A stretch of DNA of 42,590 nt from Anabaena sp. 54 (GCA_900299285.1 OMJF01000052.1:1-42590); one strand, 5' to 3'; positions 1 through 9,247 are shown, counted from the first letter of the stretch. Notes: generated by a model from the sequence alone, not told the origin. Translations and numbers: made by a program.

Positions 1-1722
1 GGCCGAACCTCAGCAGGAGCATGGTTACAACCAACAGGAAATCAAACTTATATCAGCGATGGCGCAGTTAAGCAACTAATGGGTATGGATTTACTCAATA
101 GTAGCAATCCTAGTCAACAGCCAATACAGTGGTTTTCCGGCTTGACAAATCCCATAATTTTTAATACTAAACTAAGCGGTGGATATCGCTACTTAGATAT
201 AAGTAAATTAGCTAAAACAGCAAAATGGCAAATTAAAGCTAATGGTAACACATTAGTAATTGTCACTCCTCCTTCCCGCCTCAGAAATATTCGTCTTGGT
301 AAACAACCAAAAGGGGATCGGATTGTACTAGATTTAGATAACGCAACCTTTTGGCAAATTAGACAAGAGTTACCAGTCAAAAAAGTAGTAGATCCCGATG
401 AAATTATCCCTAAATCTACCACACCAGCCAACCGGGAATGGACTGTCACTTTAGATACTATTACCGATGCAGATTTACTCGCAGTTTATAACCCTAAACT
501 ACCCATAGCACCGATAGTACAAAGCACAGAATCACCCATTCAAAAAATAGAAACTGTCAATAATCAAACAATTATCAGATTGAGCGTTCCCTTTGGAGAG
601 TCTGTACAAATTAGCACTATGTCCCAGCCAAATCGCCTAGTAATTAATATTCAACCTGATGCCATGGTAGAAAGAAATATTACCTGGGCGCGAGGGTTAC
701 AATGGCGACAGCGGCTAGTAACTTTAGGCACAGACCGCTTTCCTGTGGTTTGGTTAGATATTAATCCTCGCACTGTTGGTTTAAGCATTAAACCTATCTT
801 AACTAACGTGCAAACATTAACCGGTACTGCCCCTTTAATCCAAACTGCTCAAAATTACTTAGCCGTAGCAGCGATTAATGGTGGTTATTTTAACCGCAAT
901 AATAAATTACCATTAGGGGCAATTAAACAAGATAATCAATGGATATCAGGACCAATTCTTAACCGGGGAGCAATAGCTTGGAACAATAGCGGACAATTCT
1001 ATTTTGGTCGGCTCACTCTCATAGAAACCTTAACTAGCAATAATAATCAAAATTTACCTATTATTTTACTCAATACTGGCTATATCCAAAATGGTATTTC
1101 TCGTTACACATCTTTATGGGGAAATACTTATACACCCTTAACTGACAATGAAAATATAATTGTCGTGGAAAACAATCAAGTAACTAATCAATTACCAGGG
1201 GGTAAAACTGGTATAAATGCTATTCCTATTCCCCAAAATGGTTATCTCCTGATTTTCCGTAATGAGACACCACAATTACCCATTGGCACAAAAATTAACA
1301 TTACCAATACCACCACCACACCCGAATTTAGTCGTTATCCCCATATTATCGGTGCTGGACCCTTATTGCTAGAAAATCGGCAAATAGTCCTCGACGGAGA
1401 AACTGAGAAATTCGGTTCTGCTTTTATGAACAGTCAAGCAGTTCGTAGCAGTATTTGTACCCTTAATACAGGTAACTTAATGATTGCTGCTGTACATAAT
1501 CGCGCTGGTGGTGGAGGTCCAACCCTAGAAGAACAAGCTAAATTAATGCAAACAATGGGTTGTATAAACGCTTTAAATTTAGACGGTGGTAGTTCTACTA
1601 GTCTTTATTTAGGTGGTCAATTGCTGGATCGTTCGCCTAATACAGCAGCCCGTGTTCACAACGGTATTGGAATTTTCCTAGAATCAAAATCAGGACTCAC
1701 ACAAAACAAAAAAAAGAAGTAG
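1..1722 (+). CDS. Phosphodiester glycosidase family protein (NAGPA domain), 5' end outside window
   Basis: The frame is open from base 1, so the gene enters from upstream and the first ATG at 79 is internal. The last 300 or so residues carry the features of the phosphodiester glycosidase (NAGPA/DUF2233) family: AINGGYFNRN, a G-A-I-x-W strand, IGAGPLL, a later R-S-S segment and a C-terminal LNLDGGSSTSLYLGG motif. The N-terminal half looks like beta-rich, copper-amine-oxidase-N-type or AMIN-type extracytoplasmic domains, which are common in cyanobacterial envelope proteins. Family members cleave sugar-phosphodiester bonds; the substrate here is unknown. The protein is probably exported, but any signal peptide lies outside the window. 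It ends in a short Lys-rich tail. Confidence 0.8.
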   Translation, partial: GRTSAGAWLQPTGNQTYISDGAVKQLMGMDLLNSSNPSQQPIQWFSGLTNPIIFNTKLSGGYRYLDISKLAKTAKWQIKANGNTLVIVTPPSRLRNIRLGKQPKGDRIVLDLDNATFWQIRQELPVKKVVDPDEIIPKSTTPANREWTVTLDTITDADLLAVYNPKLPIAPIVQSTESPIQKIETVNNQTIIRLSVPFGESVQISTMSQPNRLVINIQPDAMVERNITWARGLQWRQRLVTLGTDRFPVVWLDINPRTVGLSIKPILTNVQTLTGTAPLIQTAQNYLAVAAINGGYFNRNNKLPLGAIKQDNQWISGPILNRGAIAWNNSGQFYFGRLTLIETLTSNNNQNLPIILLNTGYIQNGISRYTSLWGNTYTPLTDNENIIVVENNQVTNQLPGGKTGINAIPIPQNGYLLIFRNETPQLPIGTKINITNTTTTPEFSRYPHIIGAGPLLLENRQIVLDGETEKFGSAFMNSQAVRSSICTLNTGNLMIAAVHNRAGGGGPTLEEQAKLMQTMGCINALNLDGGSSTSLYLGGQLLDRSPNTAARVHNGIGIFLESKSGLTQNKKKK

Positions 1723-1786
1723 ATGTAACCATTTAATTATAGAAAACAGAAACTCACTTCTGACCTTGACTTATAATATCCTGAAA

Positions 1787-1808
1787 CCGATACAAAACCG
1801 ATACAAAA
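1787..1808. repeat. Exact tandem duplication of an 11-bp unit
   Basis: CCGATACAAAA occurs twice head to tail (1787-1797 and 1798-1808) in the 293-base gap before the cupin gene. No convincing promoter or other structure was found in the rest of this gap. The duplication may be a paired protein-binding site or simple slippage. Confidence 0.6.
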
Positions 1809-2015
1809 AGCTAACCAAATGTTAACATAAAGTCACATCTTACCCTAAGTCGTGTTTTCGATAAAGATTTTATATAGACATAGAGTTTGGAGATTATTAC
1901 TTTACCAGCCAGTGTTGACTTTTGCTATCCTAATCAAAGTGGCCGAATTTCGCCCCCTTTATTATCAACTGTTAAAGCTAAAAACGGGTTTATTATGTCT
2001 CCAAACGAGGTAATT

Positions 2016-2432
2016 ATGGCTAAATTATCAGAAACTGTCCCCACGAATACACTGACTTTACAACCAACAATTAATTCTAGAAGCATTGCTGCGGGTGAAT
2101 TACGTCCTTGGGGGTCTTTCACAGTCTTGGAAGAGGGTCGCGGATATAAAATTAAGCGCATTGAAGTAAAGCCAGGTCATCGCCTGAGTTTACAAATGCA
2201 CCACCACCGTAGTGAACACTGGATAGTTGTTTCAGGTACAGCCAAAGTAGTTTGTGGCGATAGAGAGATATTATTAAGCAATAATCAATCAACTTATGTG
2301 CCTCAATGCACAACTCACCGCTTAGAAAATCCCGGCGTGATTCCCTTGATTTTGATTGAAGTCCAAAATGGCGAATATTTAGGAGAAGATGATATTATTC
2401 GCTATCAAGATGACTATGCACGTGAAAAATAG
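2016..2432 (+). CDS. Cupin, mannose-6-phosphate isomerase type II C-terminal-like
   Basis: A 138-aa single-domain cupin. It contains RPWGSF, the metal-binding cupin motif 1 (HRLSLQMHHHRSEHW, with G-T-A shortly after) and motif 2 (TTHRLENPG), followed by LIEVQNGEYLGEDDI. This is the C-terminal isomerase domain pattern of bifunctional GDP-mannose pyrophosphorylase/phosphomannose isomerase, here standing alone, so a sugar-phosphate isomerase role is likely but the substrate is unproven. The frame stays open upstream to a TTG at 1887 and an ATG at 1995. The ATG at 2016 is chosen because GAGG lies about 6 bases before it and the family homology begins shortly after. Confidence 0.8.
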   Translation: MAKLSETVPTNTLTLQPTINSRSIAAGELRPWGSFTVLEEGRGYKIKRIEVKPGHRLSLQMHHHRSEHWIVVSGTAKVVCGDREILLSNNQSTYVPQCTTHRLENPGVIPLILIEVQNGEYLGEDDIIRYQDDYAREK

Positions 2433-2506
2433 GTAATAGATTCAAAGGAATAGATAGGGGGATTTTTTCTTTATAACCATTGACCACTGACCAATAAAAA
2501 AATTCC

Positions 2507-2833
2507 ATGATTAATTTAAGTTCAGCAGCCATTAATGAAATTAGGCGCTTAAAATCCAAACAACCATCAAATATTTTATTTCGTTTGCGGGTGAAATCTG
2601 GTGGCTGTGCTGACTGGTTTTACGATTTAGGTTTTGATACAACTGTACAGGACACAGACCAGATTGTAGAGTTTAATGATATTCGTCTAGTTATAGACCC
2701 AGAAAGTCTAAATTACATTAATGGCTTGTCACTAGATTATGCAGAAGATTTAATGGGCGGAGGTTTTCGCTTTCATAACCCCCAAGCAATATCCAGATGT
2801 AGTTGTGGTAATTCTTTCTCTATTAGTCAGTAG
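2507..2833 (+). CDS. IscA/HesB/SufA-family iron-sulfur assembly protein
   Basis: A 108-aa A-type carrier for Fe-S cluster biogenesis. The three conserved cysteines are visible: one in the SGGCADWFYDLGF segment and two in the C-terminal CSCG motif. They bind or transfer Fe-S clusters or iron in this family. The C-terminus is unusual: the last codons (I-S-Q-stop) are read from the start of a heptanucleotide repeat array, so the original end has probably been replaced or trimmed. No partner Fe-S genes lie beside it. Which A-type paralogue it is cannot be decided from the sequence alone. Confidence 0.85.
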   Translation: MINLSSAAINEIRRLKSKQPSNILFRLRVKSGGCADWFYDLGFDTTVQDTDQIVEFNDIRLVIDPESLNYINGLSLDYAEDLMGGGFRFHNPQAISRCSCGNSFSISQ

Positions 2834-2893
2834 TCAGTAGTCAGTAGTCAGTTGTCAGTTGTCAGTAGTCAGTTGTCAGTTGTCAGTTGTCAG
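2824..2893. repeat. Heptanucleotide STRR array, unit TAGTCAG/TTGTCAG, about 10 copies
   Basis: Ten consecutive 7-bp units of TAGTCAG or TTGTCAG with a degenerate eleventh. The array begins inside the 3' end of the IscA-like gene and provides its TAG stop at 2831-2833. Such short tandemly repeated repetitive sequences are typical of heterocystous cyanobacteria. Confidence 0.95.
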
Positions 2894-2912
2894 TTGTTAA
2901 GAATTACCTAGT

Positions 2913-2961
2913 CCCTGTTCCCTGTTCCCTATTCCCTGTTTCCTATTCCCTGTTCCCTGTT
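2913..2961. repeat. Second STRR array, unit CCCTGTT/CCCTATT, 7 copies
   Basis: Seven 7-bp units (CCCTGTT, with CCCTATT and TCCTATT variants) lie 19 bases after the first array and just ahead of the rpsL promoter. It has the same 7-bp period as the first array but an unrelated unit. Confidence 0.95.
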
Positions 2962-2975
2962 CCCTTCCAAAATGA

Positions 2976-3005
2976 TTGACATAAAATCAGAAAAAATGAT
3001 ATAAT
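2976..3005 (+). promoter_or_regulatory. Near-consensus sigma70 promoter for the str operon
   Basis: TTGACA at 2976-2981 and TATAAT at 3000-3005 are separated by 18 bases and both hexamers are perfect. The site lies about 50 bases before the rpsL start codon, so it is the expected main promoter of rpsL and the downstream str genes. Confidence 0.75.
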
Positions 3006-3055
3006 TAGGATTTGTTAAAACTTAGATCATAAAGCAGCTTCACGCGCTGTAACTC

Positions 3056-3439
3056 ATGCCAACAATACAGCAGCTAATCCGTAGTGAGCGCGAACTAGCG
3101 CGTCAGAAAACCAAGTCCCCTGCTCTGAAAGAATGTCCTCAACGTCGAGGCGTTTGCACCAGAGTATACACAACAACACCGAAAAAACCCAACTCAGCAC
3201 TCCGCAAGGTGGCAAGGGTAAGGCTTACCTCTGGATTTGAAGTCACAGCTTACATCCCAGGTATCGGTCATAACTTACAAGAACACTCCGTAGTTATGAT
3301 TCGCGGTGGTCGGGTAAAAGACTTGCCCGGCGTGAGATACCATATTATCCGTGGTACATTAGATACAGCCGGAGTTAAAGATAGGAAACAAGGCCGTTCC
3401 AAATATGGAACTAAACGCCAAAAAGCAGGGAAAAAATAG
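3056..3439 (+). CDS. rpsL: 30S ribosomal protein S12
   Basis: A 127-aa protein with the full S12 signature: an N-terminal [62 protein letters not shown] and a basic tail. S12 shapes the decoding centre of the small subunit. The PKKPNS segment keeps the lysine associated with streptomycin sensitivity, so no resistance substitution is seen there. No clear Shine-Dalgarno precedes the ATG. It is the first gene of the str operon and is followed by a 356-base gap holding a structured RNA. Confidence 0.98.
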   Translation: MPTIQQLIRSERELARQKTKSPALKECPQRRGVCTRVYTTTPKKPNSALRKVARVRLTSGFEVTAYIPGIGHNLQEHSVVMIRGGRVKDLPGVRYHIIRGTLDTAGVKDRKQGRSKYGTKRQKAGKK

Positions 3440-3557
3440 GTAAAAGGCGGTTAATCGCGTCAAATACGGTTAATCGTCCCAACCAAAACTCTGTATCTGG
3501 CATAAAAAGCAAGTTCCATGAGCTTTCTGAGAATAATCCTGTATTTGAATAGTCGCC

Positions 3558-3692
3558 TTATGGCATTGGGAGACTTTAAACGAACGTCGAGGGAGATGGT
3601 AAGACTATTTCGATAGCACAACCCAATGAAGCGTTAAGTAATCCTCTTTCATGAAAGGAAGAGGAGCTATGTCAAAACTGATAGAGCCATAA
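3558..3692 (+). ncRNA. Orphan HEARO/omega-RNA-like structured RNA between rpsL and rpsG
   Basis: The non-coding gap 3440-3795 contains a compact nested fold. A closing stem pairs TTATGGC (3558-3564) with GCCATAA (3686-3692). ATTGGG (3565-3570) can pair with CCCAAT (3622-3627). CTAT-TTCG-ATAG (3605-3616) is a perfect UUCG tetraloop hairpin. CCTCTTTC (3643-3650) pairs with GGAAGAGG (3657-3664) allowing one G-U or mismatch. CTAT (3667-3670) can pair with ATAG (3681-3684). This order resembles HEARO, the omega RNA of IscB/IsrB elements: outer stem, pseudoknot strand, small hairpin, CCCA-type strand, purine/pyrimidine-rich hairpin. No IscB, IsrB or TnpB reading frame lies nearby, so it would be a solo copy or a relic. 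The assignment rests on remembered family structure. Confidence 0.55.
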
Positions 3693-3711
3693 ACAAAAAA
3701 TCAGGAAAATG

Positions 3712-3736
3712 AAGCGGCTGATCAAACCGCTTTTAG
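3712..3736 (+). terminator. Weak stem-loop before rpsG
   Basis: AAGCGG (3712-3717) and CCGCTT (3727-3732) pair around a 9-base loop and are followed by only TTA. It could be an inefficient terminator, an attenuator inside the str operon, or the end of the upstream structured RNA. Confidence 0.35.
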
Positions 3737-3795
3737 TCCCCTGTGTTCTGATAACATATAATTTCGTTGCCAAATTCCCTATTTAAGGATGAAGT

Positions 3796-4266
3796 ATGTC
3801 TCGTCGTGGTGTTAGTCAAAGGCGGCCAGTGCCGCCTGACTCAGTGTACAATAGTCGCCTAATCAGTATGATGATGCGACGGCTAATGCGTCATGGCAAA
3901 AAATCAATTGCTGCCAGAATAGTTTATGACGCTTTGAAAACTATTGAAGAACGTACTGGGGGAAGTCCCTTAGAAACTTTTGAAAGAGCAGTACGGAATG
4001 CGACACCATTAGTAGAAGTAAAAGCTCGCCGGGTTGGTGGAGCAACCTACCAAGTGCCAATGGAAGTGCGGACAGATAGGGGTACTACCCTAGCATTACG
4101 GTGGTTAGTACAGTATTCTCGTCAACGTCCAGGAAGAACTATGGCCGGAAGACTGGCCAATGAGTTAATGGACGCAGCCAATGAAACGGGCAGTGCTATT
4201 CGTAAGCGGGAAGAAACGCATCGCATGGCGGAAGCCAACAAAGCATTTGCACACTATCGTTACTAA
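3796..4266 (+). CDS. rpsG: 30S ribosomal protein S7
   Basis: A 156-aa S7, the primary assembly protein of the 30S head near the exit site. Seen in the sequence: MSRRG at the N-terminus, a [13 protein letters not shown] helix, the [12 protein letters not shown] beta-hairpin with [21 protein letters not shown] and a C-terminal helix ending in AHYRY. The length is normal. AAGGA at 3785-3789 precedes the ATG at 3796. It is the second gene of the str operon. The long gaps on both sides (356 and 313 bases) are unusual for such tightly linked ribosomal genes. Confidence 0.98.
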   Translation: MSRRGVSQRRPVPPDSVYNSRLISMMMRRLMRHGKKSIAARIVYDALKTIEERTGGSPLETFERAVRNATPLVEVKARRVGGATYQVPMEVRTDRGTTLALRWLVQYSRQRPGRTMAGRLANELMDAANETGSAIRKREETHRMAEANKAFAHYRY

Positions 4267-4579
4267 ACTAAGTAGAAAAGCGATATATCGTCCTTTACTG
4301 TTCGGTAATTCATATACAATGTGAATTATCTGATAGCGGGGCATGGCAAGTCCATAGTCTTTAATCAAACTATTACTGACGCGAAAACCAAGCAATTATA
4401 GTGATAGTTTTTTCAGAGCAAAAAAGTGATATTGCGTTTGGCTAAAGCGTGAAAGCTTACTGAGGGATAACCGCTCCCATGCTCCCATTGAAGTAAGAAG
4501 TAAATGTCTAGCTTGGTCTAGGATTTATATAGCAGCAGTAATATACAAGATATAATGGCGACAACGATAGGAGGTAATA
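4267..4579 (+). other. Non-coding rpsG-fusA spacer with small hairpins
   Basis: This 313-base gap has no credible reading frame. In its second half AAGC (4445-4448) pairs with GCTT (4455-4458), and GGGA (4464-4467) pairs with TCCC (4475-4478). These are followed by ATTGAAGTAAGAAG up to 4500. The order and wording recall the right-end RNA of IS605-type tnpB elements, but the match is from memory and weak. A strong Shine-Dalgarno (AGGAGG, 4569-4574) stands before the fusA GTG. Confidence 0.4.
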
Positions 4580-6658
4580 GTGGCACGCACAAACCCGCTA
4601 GAGAGAGTACGCAATATCGGTATTGCGGCGCATATAGATGCGGGAAAAACAACGACGACAGAGAGAATATTATTTTACTCTGGGATCATTCACAAAATCG
4701 GCGAAGTTCACGAAGGAACAGCCGTAACAGACTGGATGGAGCAGGAGCGGGAACGGGGAATTACCATCACTGCGGCTGCAATTAGTACCAGTTGGAAAGA
4801 TCATCAAATTAACATTATTGATACTCCTGGTCACGTAGATTTCACCATTGAAGTGGAACGTTCCATGCGAGTATTAGACGGTGTAATCGCTGTGTTTTGT
4901 TCCGTAGGTGGTGTACAACCACAGTCAGAAACAGTATGGCGACAAGCAGATCGCTATAAAGTACCTCGGATTGCCTTTATTAACAAGATGGATCGCACCG
5001 GTGCGAACTTCTATAAAGTGCATGATCAGATGCGCGATCGCTTACGAGCCAATGCGATCGCCATTCAACTGCCTATTGGTAGTGAAACTGAATTTAAGGG
5101 GATTATAGACTTGGTGCGGATGTGTGCATATATGTACACAAACGATCAAGGAACTGATATCCAAGAAACAGAAATTCCAGCGGAATTGCAAGAAAAAGCA
5201 TCAGAGTATCGGACAAAATTGGTAGAAGCGGTAGCGGAAACCGAAGATACTTTGATGAGTAAGTATTTCGAGGGCGAAGAACTTACAGAAGCGGAAATCC
5301 GTACTGCTCTACGGAAAGGGACAATTGAAGGGACAATTGTACCAGTGCTGTGCGGTTCAGCCTTTAAGAATAAAGGTGTGCAACTCATGTTGGACGCAGT
5401 GATAGATTACCTACCAGCGCCAACAGAAGTACCGCCAATTCAAGGCACACTGCTCAATGGTGATACCGTAGAACGTCATGCTGATGATAACGAACCATTA
5501 TCAGCCTTGGCATTTAAGATTATGGCCGATCCTTATGGTCGCCTGACCTTCCTTCGTGTTTATTCTGGTGTGTTGAAGAAGGGTAGTTATATTCTCAACG
5601 CCAGTAAGAACAAAAAAGAGCGAATTTCTCGGCTAGTGCTGATGAAAGCAGACGATAGACAAGACGTAGATGAACTACGGGCAGGTGATTTAGGTGCTGC
5701 TTTAGGATTAAAAGATACTTTGACAGGTGATACCCTTTGTGATGAAGGTTCACCAGTAATTTTGGAATCCCTATTTATTCCTGACCCTGTAATCTCGGTA
5801 GCGGTTGAACCCAAAACCAAGAACGACATGGACAAGCTTTCCAAAGCACTACAATCCCTGTCAGAAGAAGATCCCACCTTCCGTGTGCGGGTTGACCCGG
5901 AAACTAACCAAACCGTAATTGCGGGGATGGGAGAATTACACTTAGAAATTCTCGTAGATCGGATGTTACGGGAATTTAAAGTAGAAGCGAATGTGGGTGC
6001 GCCCCAGGTAGCTTACCGGGAAACAATTCGCAAAACAGTTACCAACGTAGAAGGTAAGTTTATCCGTCAAAGTGGTGGTAAAGGTCAATACGGTCACGTT
6101 GTGATCAACTTAGAACCAGGAGAACCGGGGACAGGTTTTGAATTTGTATCTAAAATTGTCGGCGGTGTAGTACCTAAAGAGTACATTGGACCTGCCGAGC
6201 AGGGTATGAAAGAAAGCTGTGAATCTGGTATTTTAGCTGGATATCCACTCATTGATGTCAAAGCAACCCTAGTTCATGGTTCTTACCACGATGTAGACTC
6301 TTCAGAAATGGCTTTCAAAATTGCAGGTTCAATGGCGCTGAAAGAAGCAGTATTAAAAGCTTCACCAGTGATATTAGAACCGATGATGAAAGTTGAAGTT
6401 GAAGTACCAGAAGACTTTATGGGGACGGTTATGGGCGATTTAATCTCCCGTCGAGGACAGATTGAAAGCCAAAGCACTGAACAAGGACTAGCTAAGGTGG
6501 CCTCGAAAGTTCCACTGGCAACCATGTTTGGTTACGCTACTGATATCCGGTCAAAAACTCAAGGTCGGGGTATCTTTACAATGGAGTTTAGTCACTACGA
6601 AGAAGTACCACGAAGTGTAGCTGAAACTATCATTGCCAAAAGTAAAGGGAACGCTTAA
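4580..6658 (+). CDS. fusA: Translation elongation factor G
   Basis: A 692-aa EF-G, the GTPase that drives ribosomal translocation. G-domain motifs are G1 [11 protein letters not shown]2 around RGITI, G3 DTPGHVDF and G4 NKMDR. Later domains include [15 protein letters not shown] and the domain IV/V segment ending with [15 protein letters not shown]. The start is GTG at 4580, set by the strong AGGAGG site 5 bases upstream and by the usual MAR-type N-terminus. Only 22 bases separate it from tuf, which fits co-transcription. It has standard full length without disrupted motifs. Confidence 0.98.
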   Translation: MARTNPLERVRNIGIAAHIDAGKTTTTERILFYSGIIHKIGEVHEGTAVTDWMEQERERGITITAAAISTSWKDHQINIIDTPGHVDFTIEVERSMRVLDGVIAVFCSVGGVQPQSETVWRQADRYKVPRIAFINKMDRTGANFYKVHDQMRDRLRANAIAIQLPIGSETEFKGIIDLVRMCAYMYTNDQGTDIQETEIPAELQEKASEYRTKLVEAVAETEDTLMSKYFEGEELTEAEIRTALRKGTIEGTIVPVLCGSAFKNKGVQLMLDAVIDYLPAPTEVPPIQGTLLNGDTVERHADDNEPLSALAFKIMADPYGRLTFLRVYSGVLKKGSYILNASKNKKERISRLVLMKADDRQDVDELRAGDLGAALGLKDTLTGDTLCDEGSPVILESLFIPDPVISVAVEPKTKNDMDKLSKALQSLSEEDPTFRVRVDPETNQTVIAGMGELHLEILVDRMLREFKVEANVGAPQVAYRETIRKTVTNVEGKFIRQSGGKGQYGHVVINLEPGEPGTGFEFVSKIVGGVVPKEYIGPAEQGMKESCESGILAGYPLIDVKATLVHGSYHDVDSSEMAFKIAGSMALKEAVLKASPVILEPMMKVEVEVPEDFMGTVMGDLISRRGQIESQSTEQGLAKVASKVPLATMFGYATDIRSKTQGRGIFTMEFSHYEEVPRSVAETIIAKSKGNA

Positions 6659-6680
6659 TTAAAAAAGGAAACGATTATTC

Positions 6681-7910
6681 ATGGCACGCGCAAAGTTTGA
6701 AAGAAATAAACCCCACATAAATATCGGTACTGTTGGCCACGTTGACCACGGTAAAACCACTTTAACAGCAGCTATTACTATGACATTGGCAGCTATGGGT
6801 CAAGCTGTAGCTAAGGGTTATGACCAAATTGATAATGCACCGGAAGAAAAAGCCCGGGGTATTACCATCAATACTGCTCACGTTGAATATGAAACTGAAA
6901 GTCGTCACTATGCTCACGTAGATTGTCCGGGACACGCTGACTATGTGAAGAACATGATCACAGGCGCGGCGCAAATGGATGGAGGCATTCTTGTAGTTGC
7001 GGCTACGGATGGTCCTATGCCCCAAACCCGTGAACACATTCTCTTGGCAAAACAAGTAGGTGTTCCCAGTCTGGTCGTCTTCTTGAACAAAGAAGATTTG
7101 ATGGATGACCCAGAATTGCTGGAATTGGTAGAACTAGAACTACGAGAACTGCTTTCCAGCTACGATTTTCCTGGTGATGACATCCCCATTATCAAAGGAT
7201 CAGGTCTACAAGCTCTCCAAGCAATGACCGCAAATCCCAAAACTCAGCGCGGCGAAAATGAGTGGGTAGACAAAATCTACGAATTAATGGACGCTGTAGA
7301 TTCTTATATCCCCACCCCTGAGCGAGCTATAGATAAGCCATTCTTGATGGCTGTAGAAGATGTATTCTCGATCACAGGTCGTGGTACAGTTGCTACTGGT
7401 CGGATTGAACGGGGCGTGGTCAAAGTCGGTGATAACGTAGAGTTGGTAGGTATTAAAGATACTCGCTCTACTACCGTTACTGGGATCGAAATGTTCAAGA
7501 AGAGTCTTGATGAAGGTCAAGCAGGAGATAATGCGGGTGTACTCCTGCGCGGTATCCAAAAAGCTGATATTGAACGGGGAATGGTAATCGCTAAACCAAA
7601 ATCAATCACCCCTCATACTCAGTTTGAAGGTGAAGTTTACGTTTTAACTGAAAAAGAAGGTGGACGGAAAACTCCATTTTTCTCTGGCTACCGTCCTCAG
7701 TTCTATGTGCGGACAACTGATGTAACTGGTACAATCACAGCGTTTACCGCTGATAATGGTGATGCAGCAGAAATGGTAATGCCCGGAGACCGGATCAAAA
7801 TGACAGTAGAATTGATCAATGCGATCGCTATTGAACAAGGTATGCGCTTCGCTATTCGTGAAGGTGGCCGGACTATTGGTGCTGGCGTTGTCGCTAAAAT
7901 CTTGAAATAA
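6681..7910 (+). CDS. tuf: Translation elongation factor Tu
   Basis: A 409-aa EF-Tu that delivers aminoacyl-tRNA to the ribosome. Motifs: [10 protein letters not shown] (P-loop), [13 protein letters not shown] (switch I), [29 protein letters not shown], and the domain 2/3 segments [13 protein letters not shown] and [13 protein letters not shown] EFEGEVYVL. The length matches cyanobacterial EF-Tu, which carries a short insertion compared with enteric bacteria. AAAGGAAA lies before the ATG. A strong terminator-like hairpin follows, before rpsJ. Confidence 0.98.
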   Translation: MARAKFERNKPHINIGTVGHVDHGKTTLTAAITMTLAAMGQAVAKGYDQIDNAPEEKARGITINTAHVEYETESRHYAHVDCPGHADYVKNMITGAAQMDGGILVVAATDGPMPQTREHILLAKQVGVPSLVVFLNKEDLMDDPELLELVELELRELLSSYDFPGDDIPIIKGSGLQALQAMTANPKTQRGENEWVDKIYELMDAVDSYIPTPERAIDKPFLMAVEDVFSITGRGTVATGRIERGVVKVGDNVELVGIKDTRSTTVTGIEMFKKSLDEGQAGDNAGVLLRGIQKADIERGMVIAKPKSITPHTQFEGEVYVLTEKEGGRKTPFFSGYRPQFYVRTTDVTGTITAFTADNGDAAEMVMPGDRIKMTVELINAIAIEQGMRFAIREGGRTIGAGVVAKILK

Positions 7911-7934
7911 CACTCACCTTTTTGCTCTCATGAC

Positions 7935-7972
7935 AAAGGAGCGGAGATAAATGATCAGATCTCTGCTCCTTT
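7935..7972 (+). terminator. Strong hairpin between tuf and rpsJ
   Basis: Arms of 14 bases (7935-7948 and 7959-7972) pair fully if one G-U is allowed: AAAGGAGCGGAGAT with ATCTCTGCTCCTTT around a 10-base loop. It lies 25 bases after the tuf stop. The downstream arm ends in TTT rather than a long U tract, so it may stop only part of the transcripts and set the rpsJ level, or act as a processing site. Confidence 0.7.
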
Positions 7973-8021
7973 CTATTCCCATAAACAATTTTAAATTTTG
8001 GATTTGGGGTGAAACTTTAAC

Positions 8022-8049
8022 ATCTAAAATCTAAAATCTAAAGTCTAAA
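8022..8049. repeat. STRR, unit ATCTAAA, 4 copies
   Basis: Three ATCTAAA units and one GTCTAAA in tandem in the tuf-rpsJ gap, 27 bases before the rpsJ start. Confidence 0.85.
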
Positions 8050-8075
8050 ATTTACCGAACCTGGAAAACTTTGAT

Positions 8076-8393
8076 ATGGCCACTCTACAGCAGCAGAAGA
8101 TTAGAATTCGTTTAAAGGCATTTGATAGACGGTTATTGGATACATCTTGCGAGAAGATTGTAGATACTGCTAACCGCACCAACGCGACAGCTATAGGACC
8201 TATTCCTTTACCAACAAAACGGAAGATATATTGCGTACTTAGATCGCCTCACGTAGATAAAGATTCCCGCGAACACTTTGAAACCCGTACCCATCGTCGG
8301 ATTATTGACATTTATCAGCCTTCTTCTAAAACTATTGATGCGCTGATGAAGCTAGATTTACCTTCTGGTGTGGATATTGAAGTCAAATTGTAA
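8076..8393 (+). CDS. rpsJ: 30S ribosomal protein S10 / NusE
   Basis: A 105-aa S10 with [17 protein letters not shown] at the N-terminus, [36 protein letters not shown] in the middle and a [11 protein letters not shown] end. It belongs to the 30S head and, as NusE, to transcription antitermination complexes. In cyanobacteria rpsJ commonly follows tuf, as here. The gap of 165 bases holds a hairpin and an STRR array, so expression may be partly uncoupled from tuf. A clear terminator follows. Confidence 0.97.
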   Translation: MATLQQQKIRIRLKAFDRRLLDTSCEKIVDTANRTNATAIGPIPLPTKRKIYCVLRSPHVDKDSREHFETRTHRRIIDIYQPSSKTIDALMKLDLPSGVDIEVKL

Positions 8394-8412
8394 ATTTGTC
8401 ATTGGCCAATAA

Positions 8413-8455
8413 GATCCCCGACTTTGATAAAAATTCGGGGATCTGTTTTTGTTTT
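8413..8455 (+). terminator. Rho-independent terminator of the str operon
   Basis: GATCCCCGA (8413-8421) pairs perfectly with TCGGGGATC (8435-8443), followed by a U-rich run (TGTTTTTGTTTT). It lies 20 bases after the rpsJ stop. Confidence 0.9.
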
Positions 8456-8584
8456 GTGAAAAAAATTATGTTGTGGGCTTTTTCTTTAGCGATGAAACAT
8501 AATGATAAAATATAAACAAAGTGTGGGTAAATTAGAAAACAATATAATATTTTAAGAATACAATTGATACTCAACTAACTAACA

Positions 8585-9235
8585 ATGACATCCTCTTCCA
8601 AAATTGCAGTTCGTGAACTACCCCTGTTTCCATTACCTGAAGTAGTTCTATTTCCTACCAGACCATTACCCTTGCATATCTTTGAATTTCGCTACAGAAT
8701 CATGATGAATACGATTTTGGAGAGCGATCGCCGATTTGGGGTATTGATGATTGACCCAGCTAATGGGACAATTGCTAACGTTGGTTGTTGTGCAGAAATT
8801 CTTCATTATCAACGGCTACCTGATGACAGAATGAAACTATTAGCCTTAGGACAGCAAAGGTTTCGTGTTTTAGAATATGTCCGGGAAAAGCCCTATCGCG
8901 TTGGTTTGGTTCAATGGATTGAAGATCAACCGACAGCTAAGGATTTACGCCCTTTAGCATCTCAAGTAGAACAACTTTTACGGGATGTGGTTCGTCTTTC
9001 ATCCAAATTAACAGAACAAAATATCGAATTACCCAATGATTTACCAGATTTACCCACAGAACTATCTTATTGGATAGGTAGTAATCTCTATGGTGTGGCC
9101 CCAGAACAACAAGCATTACTAGAAATACAGGATACAGTGGCTCGTTTAGAACGAGAAGCGGAAATTCTCACTTCTACTCGTAATCATTTAGCAGCGCGTT
9201 CTGTTCTTAAAGATACATTTAGCAATATGGGATAA
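8585..9235 (+). CDS. Lon N-terminal (substrate-binding) domain protein
   Basis: A 216-aa protein made of the Lon protease N-terminal domain alone: RELPLFPLPEVVLFPTRPLPLHIFEFRYR, then GVLMID and the C-A-E-I strand, and a helical second half. No AAA+ or Ser-Lys protease domain is present. Such stand-alone Lon-N (LonSB) proteins are widespread in cyanobacteria and their function is not established. The gene has its own spacer upstream and converges on the truncated WD40 gene, with only 12 bases between the two stops. Confidence 0.85.
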   Translation: MTSSSKIAVRELPLFPLPEVVLFPTRPLPLHIFEFRYRIMMNTILESDRRFGVLMIDPANGTIANVGCCAEILHYQRLPDDRMKLLALGQQRFRVLEYVREKPYRVGLVQWIEDQPTAKDLRPLASQVEQLLRDVVRLSSKLTEQNIELPNDLPDLPTELSYWIGSNLYGVAPEQQALLEIQDTVARLEREAEILTSTRNHLAARSVLKDTFSNMG

Positions 9236-9247
9236 ACTGACCAAACT

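Noticed and set aside
1887..2015. N-terminal extension of the cupin from TTG 1887 or ATG 1995
   Set aside because: No homology is visible in this stretch, and the ribosome site fits the ATG at 2016.
2824..2961. Possible CRISPR array
   Set aside because: The units are 7 bp and directly adjacent, with no spacers; they are STRR arrays.
4555..4785. Frame overlapping the start of fusA
   Set aside because: It is a shadow in another frame; EF-G is unambiguous from 4580.
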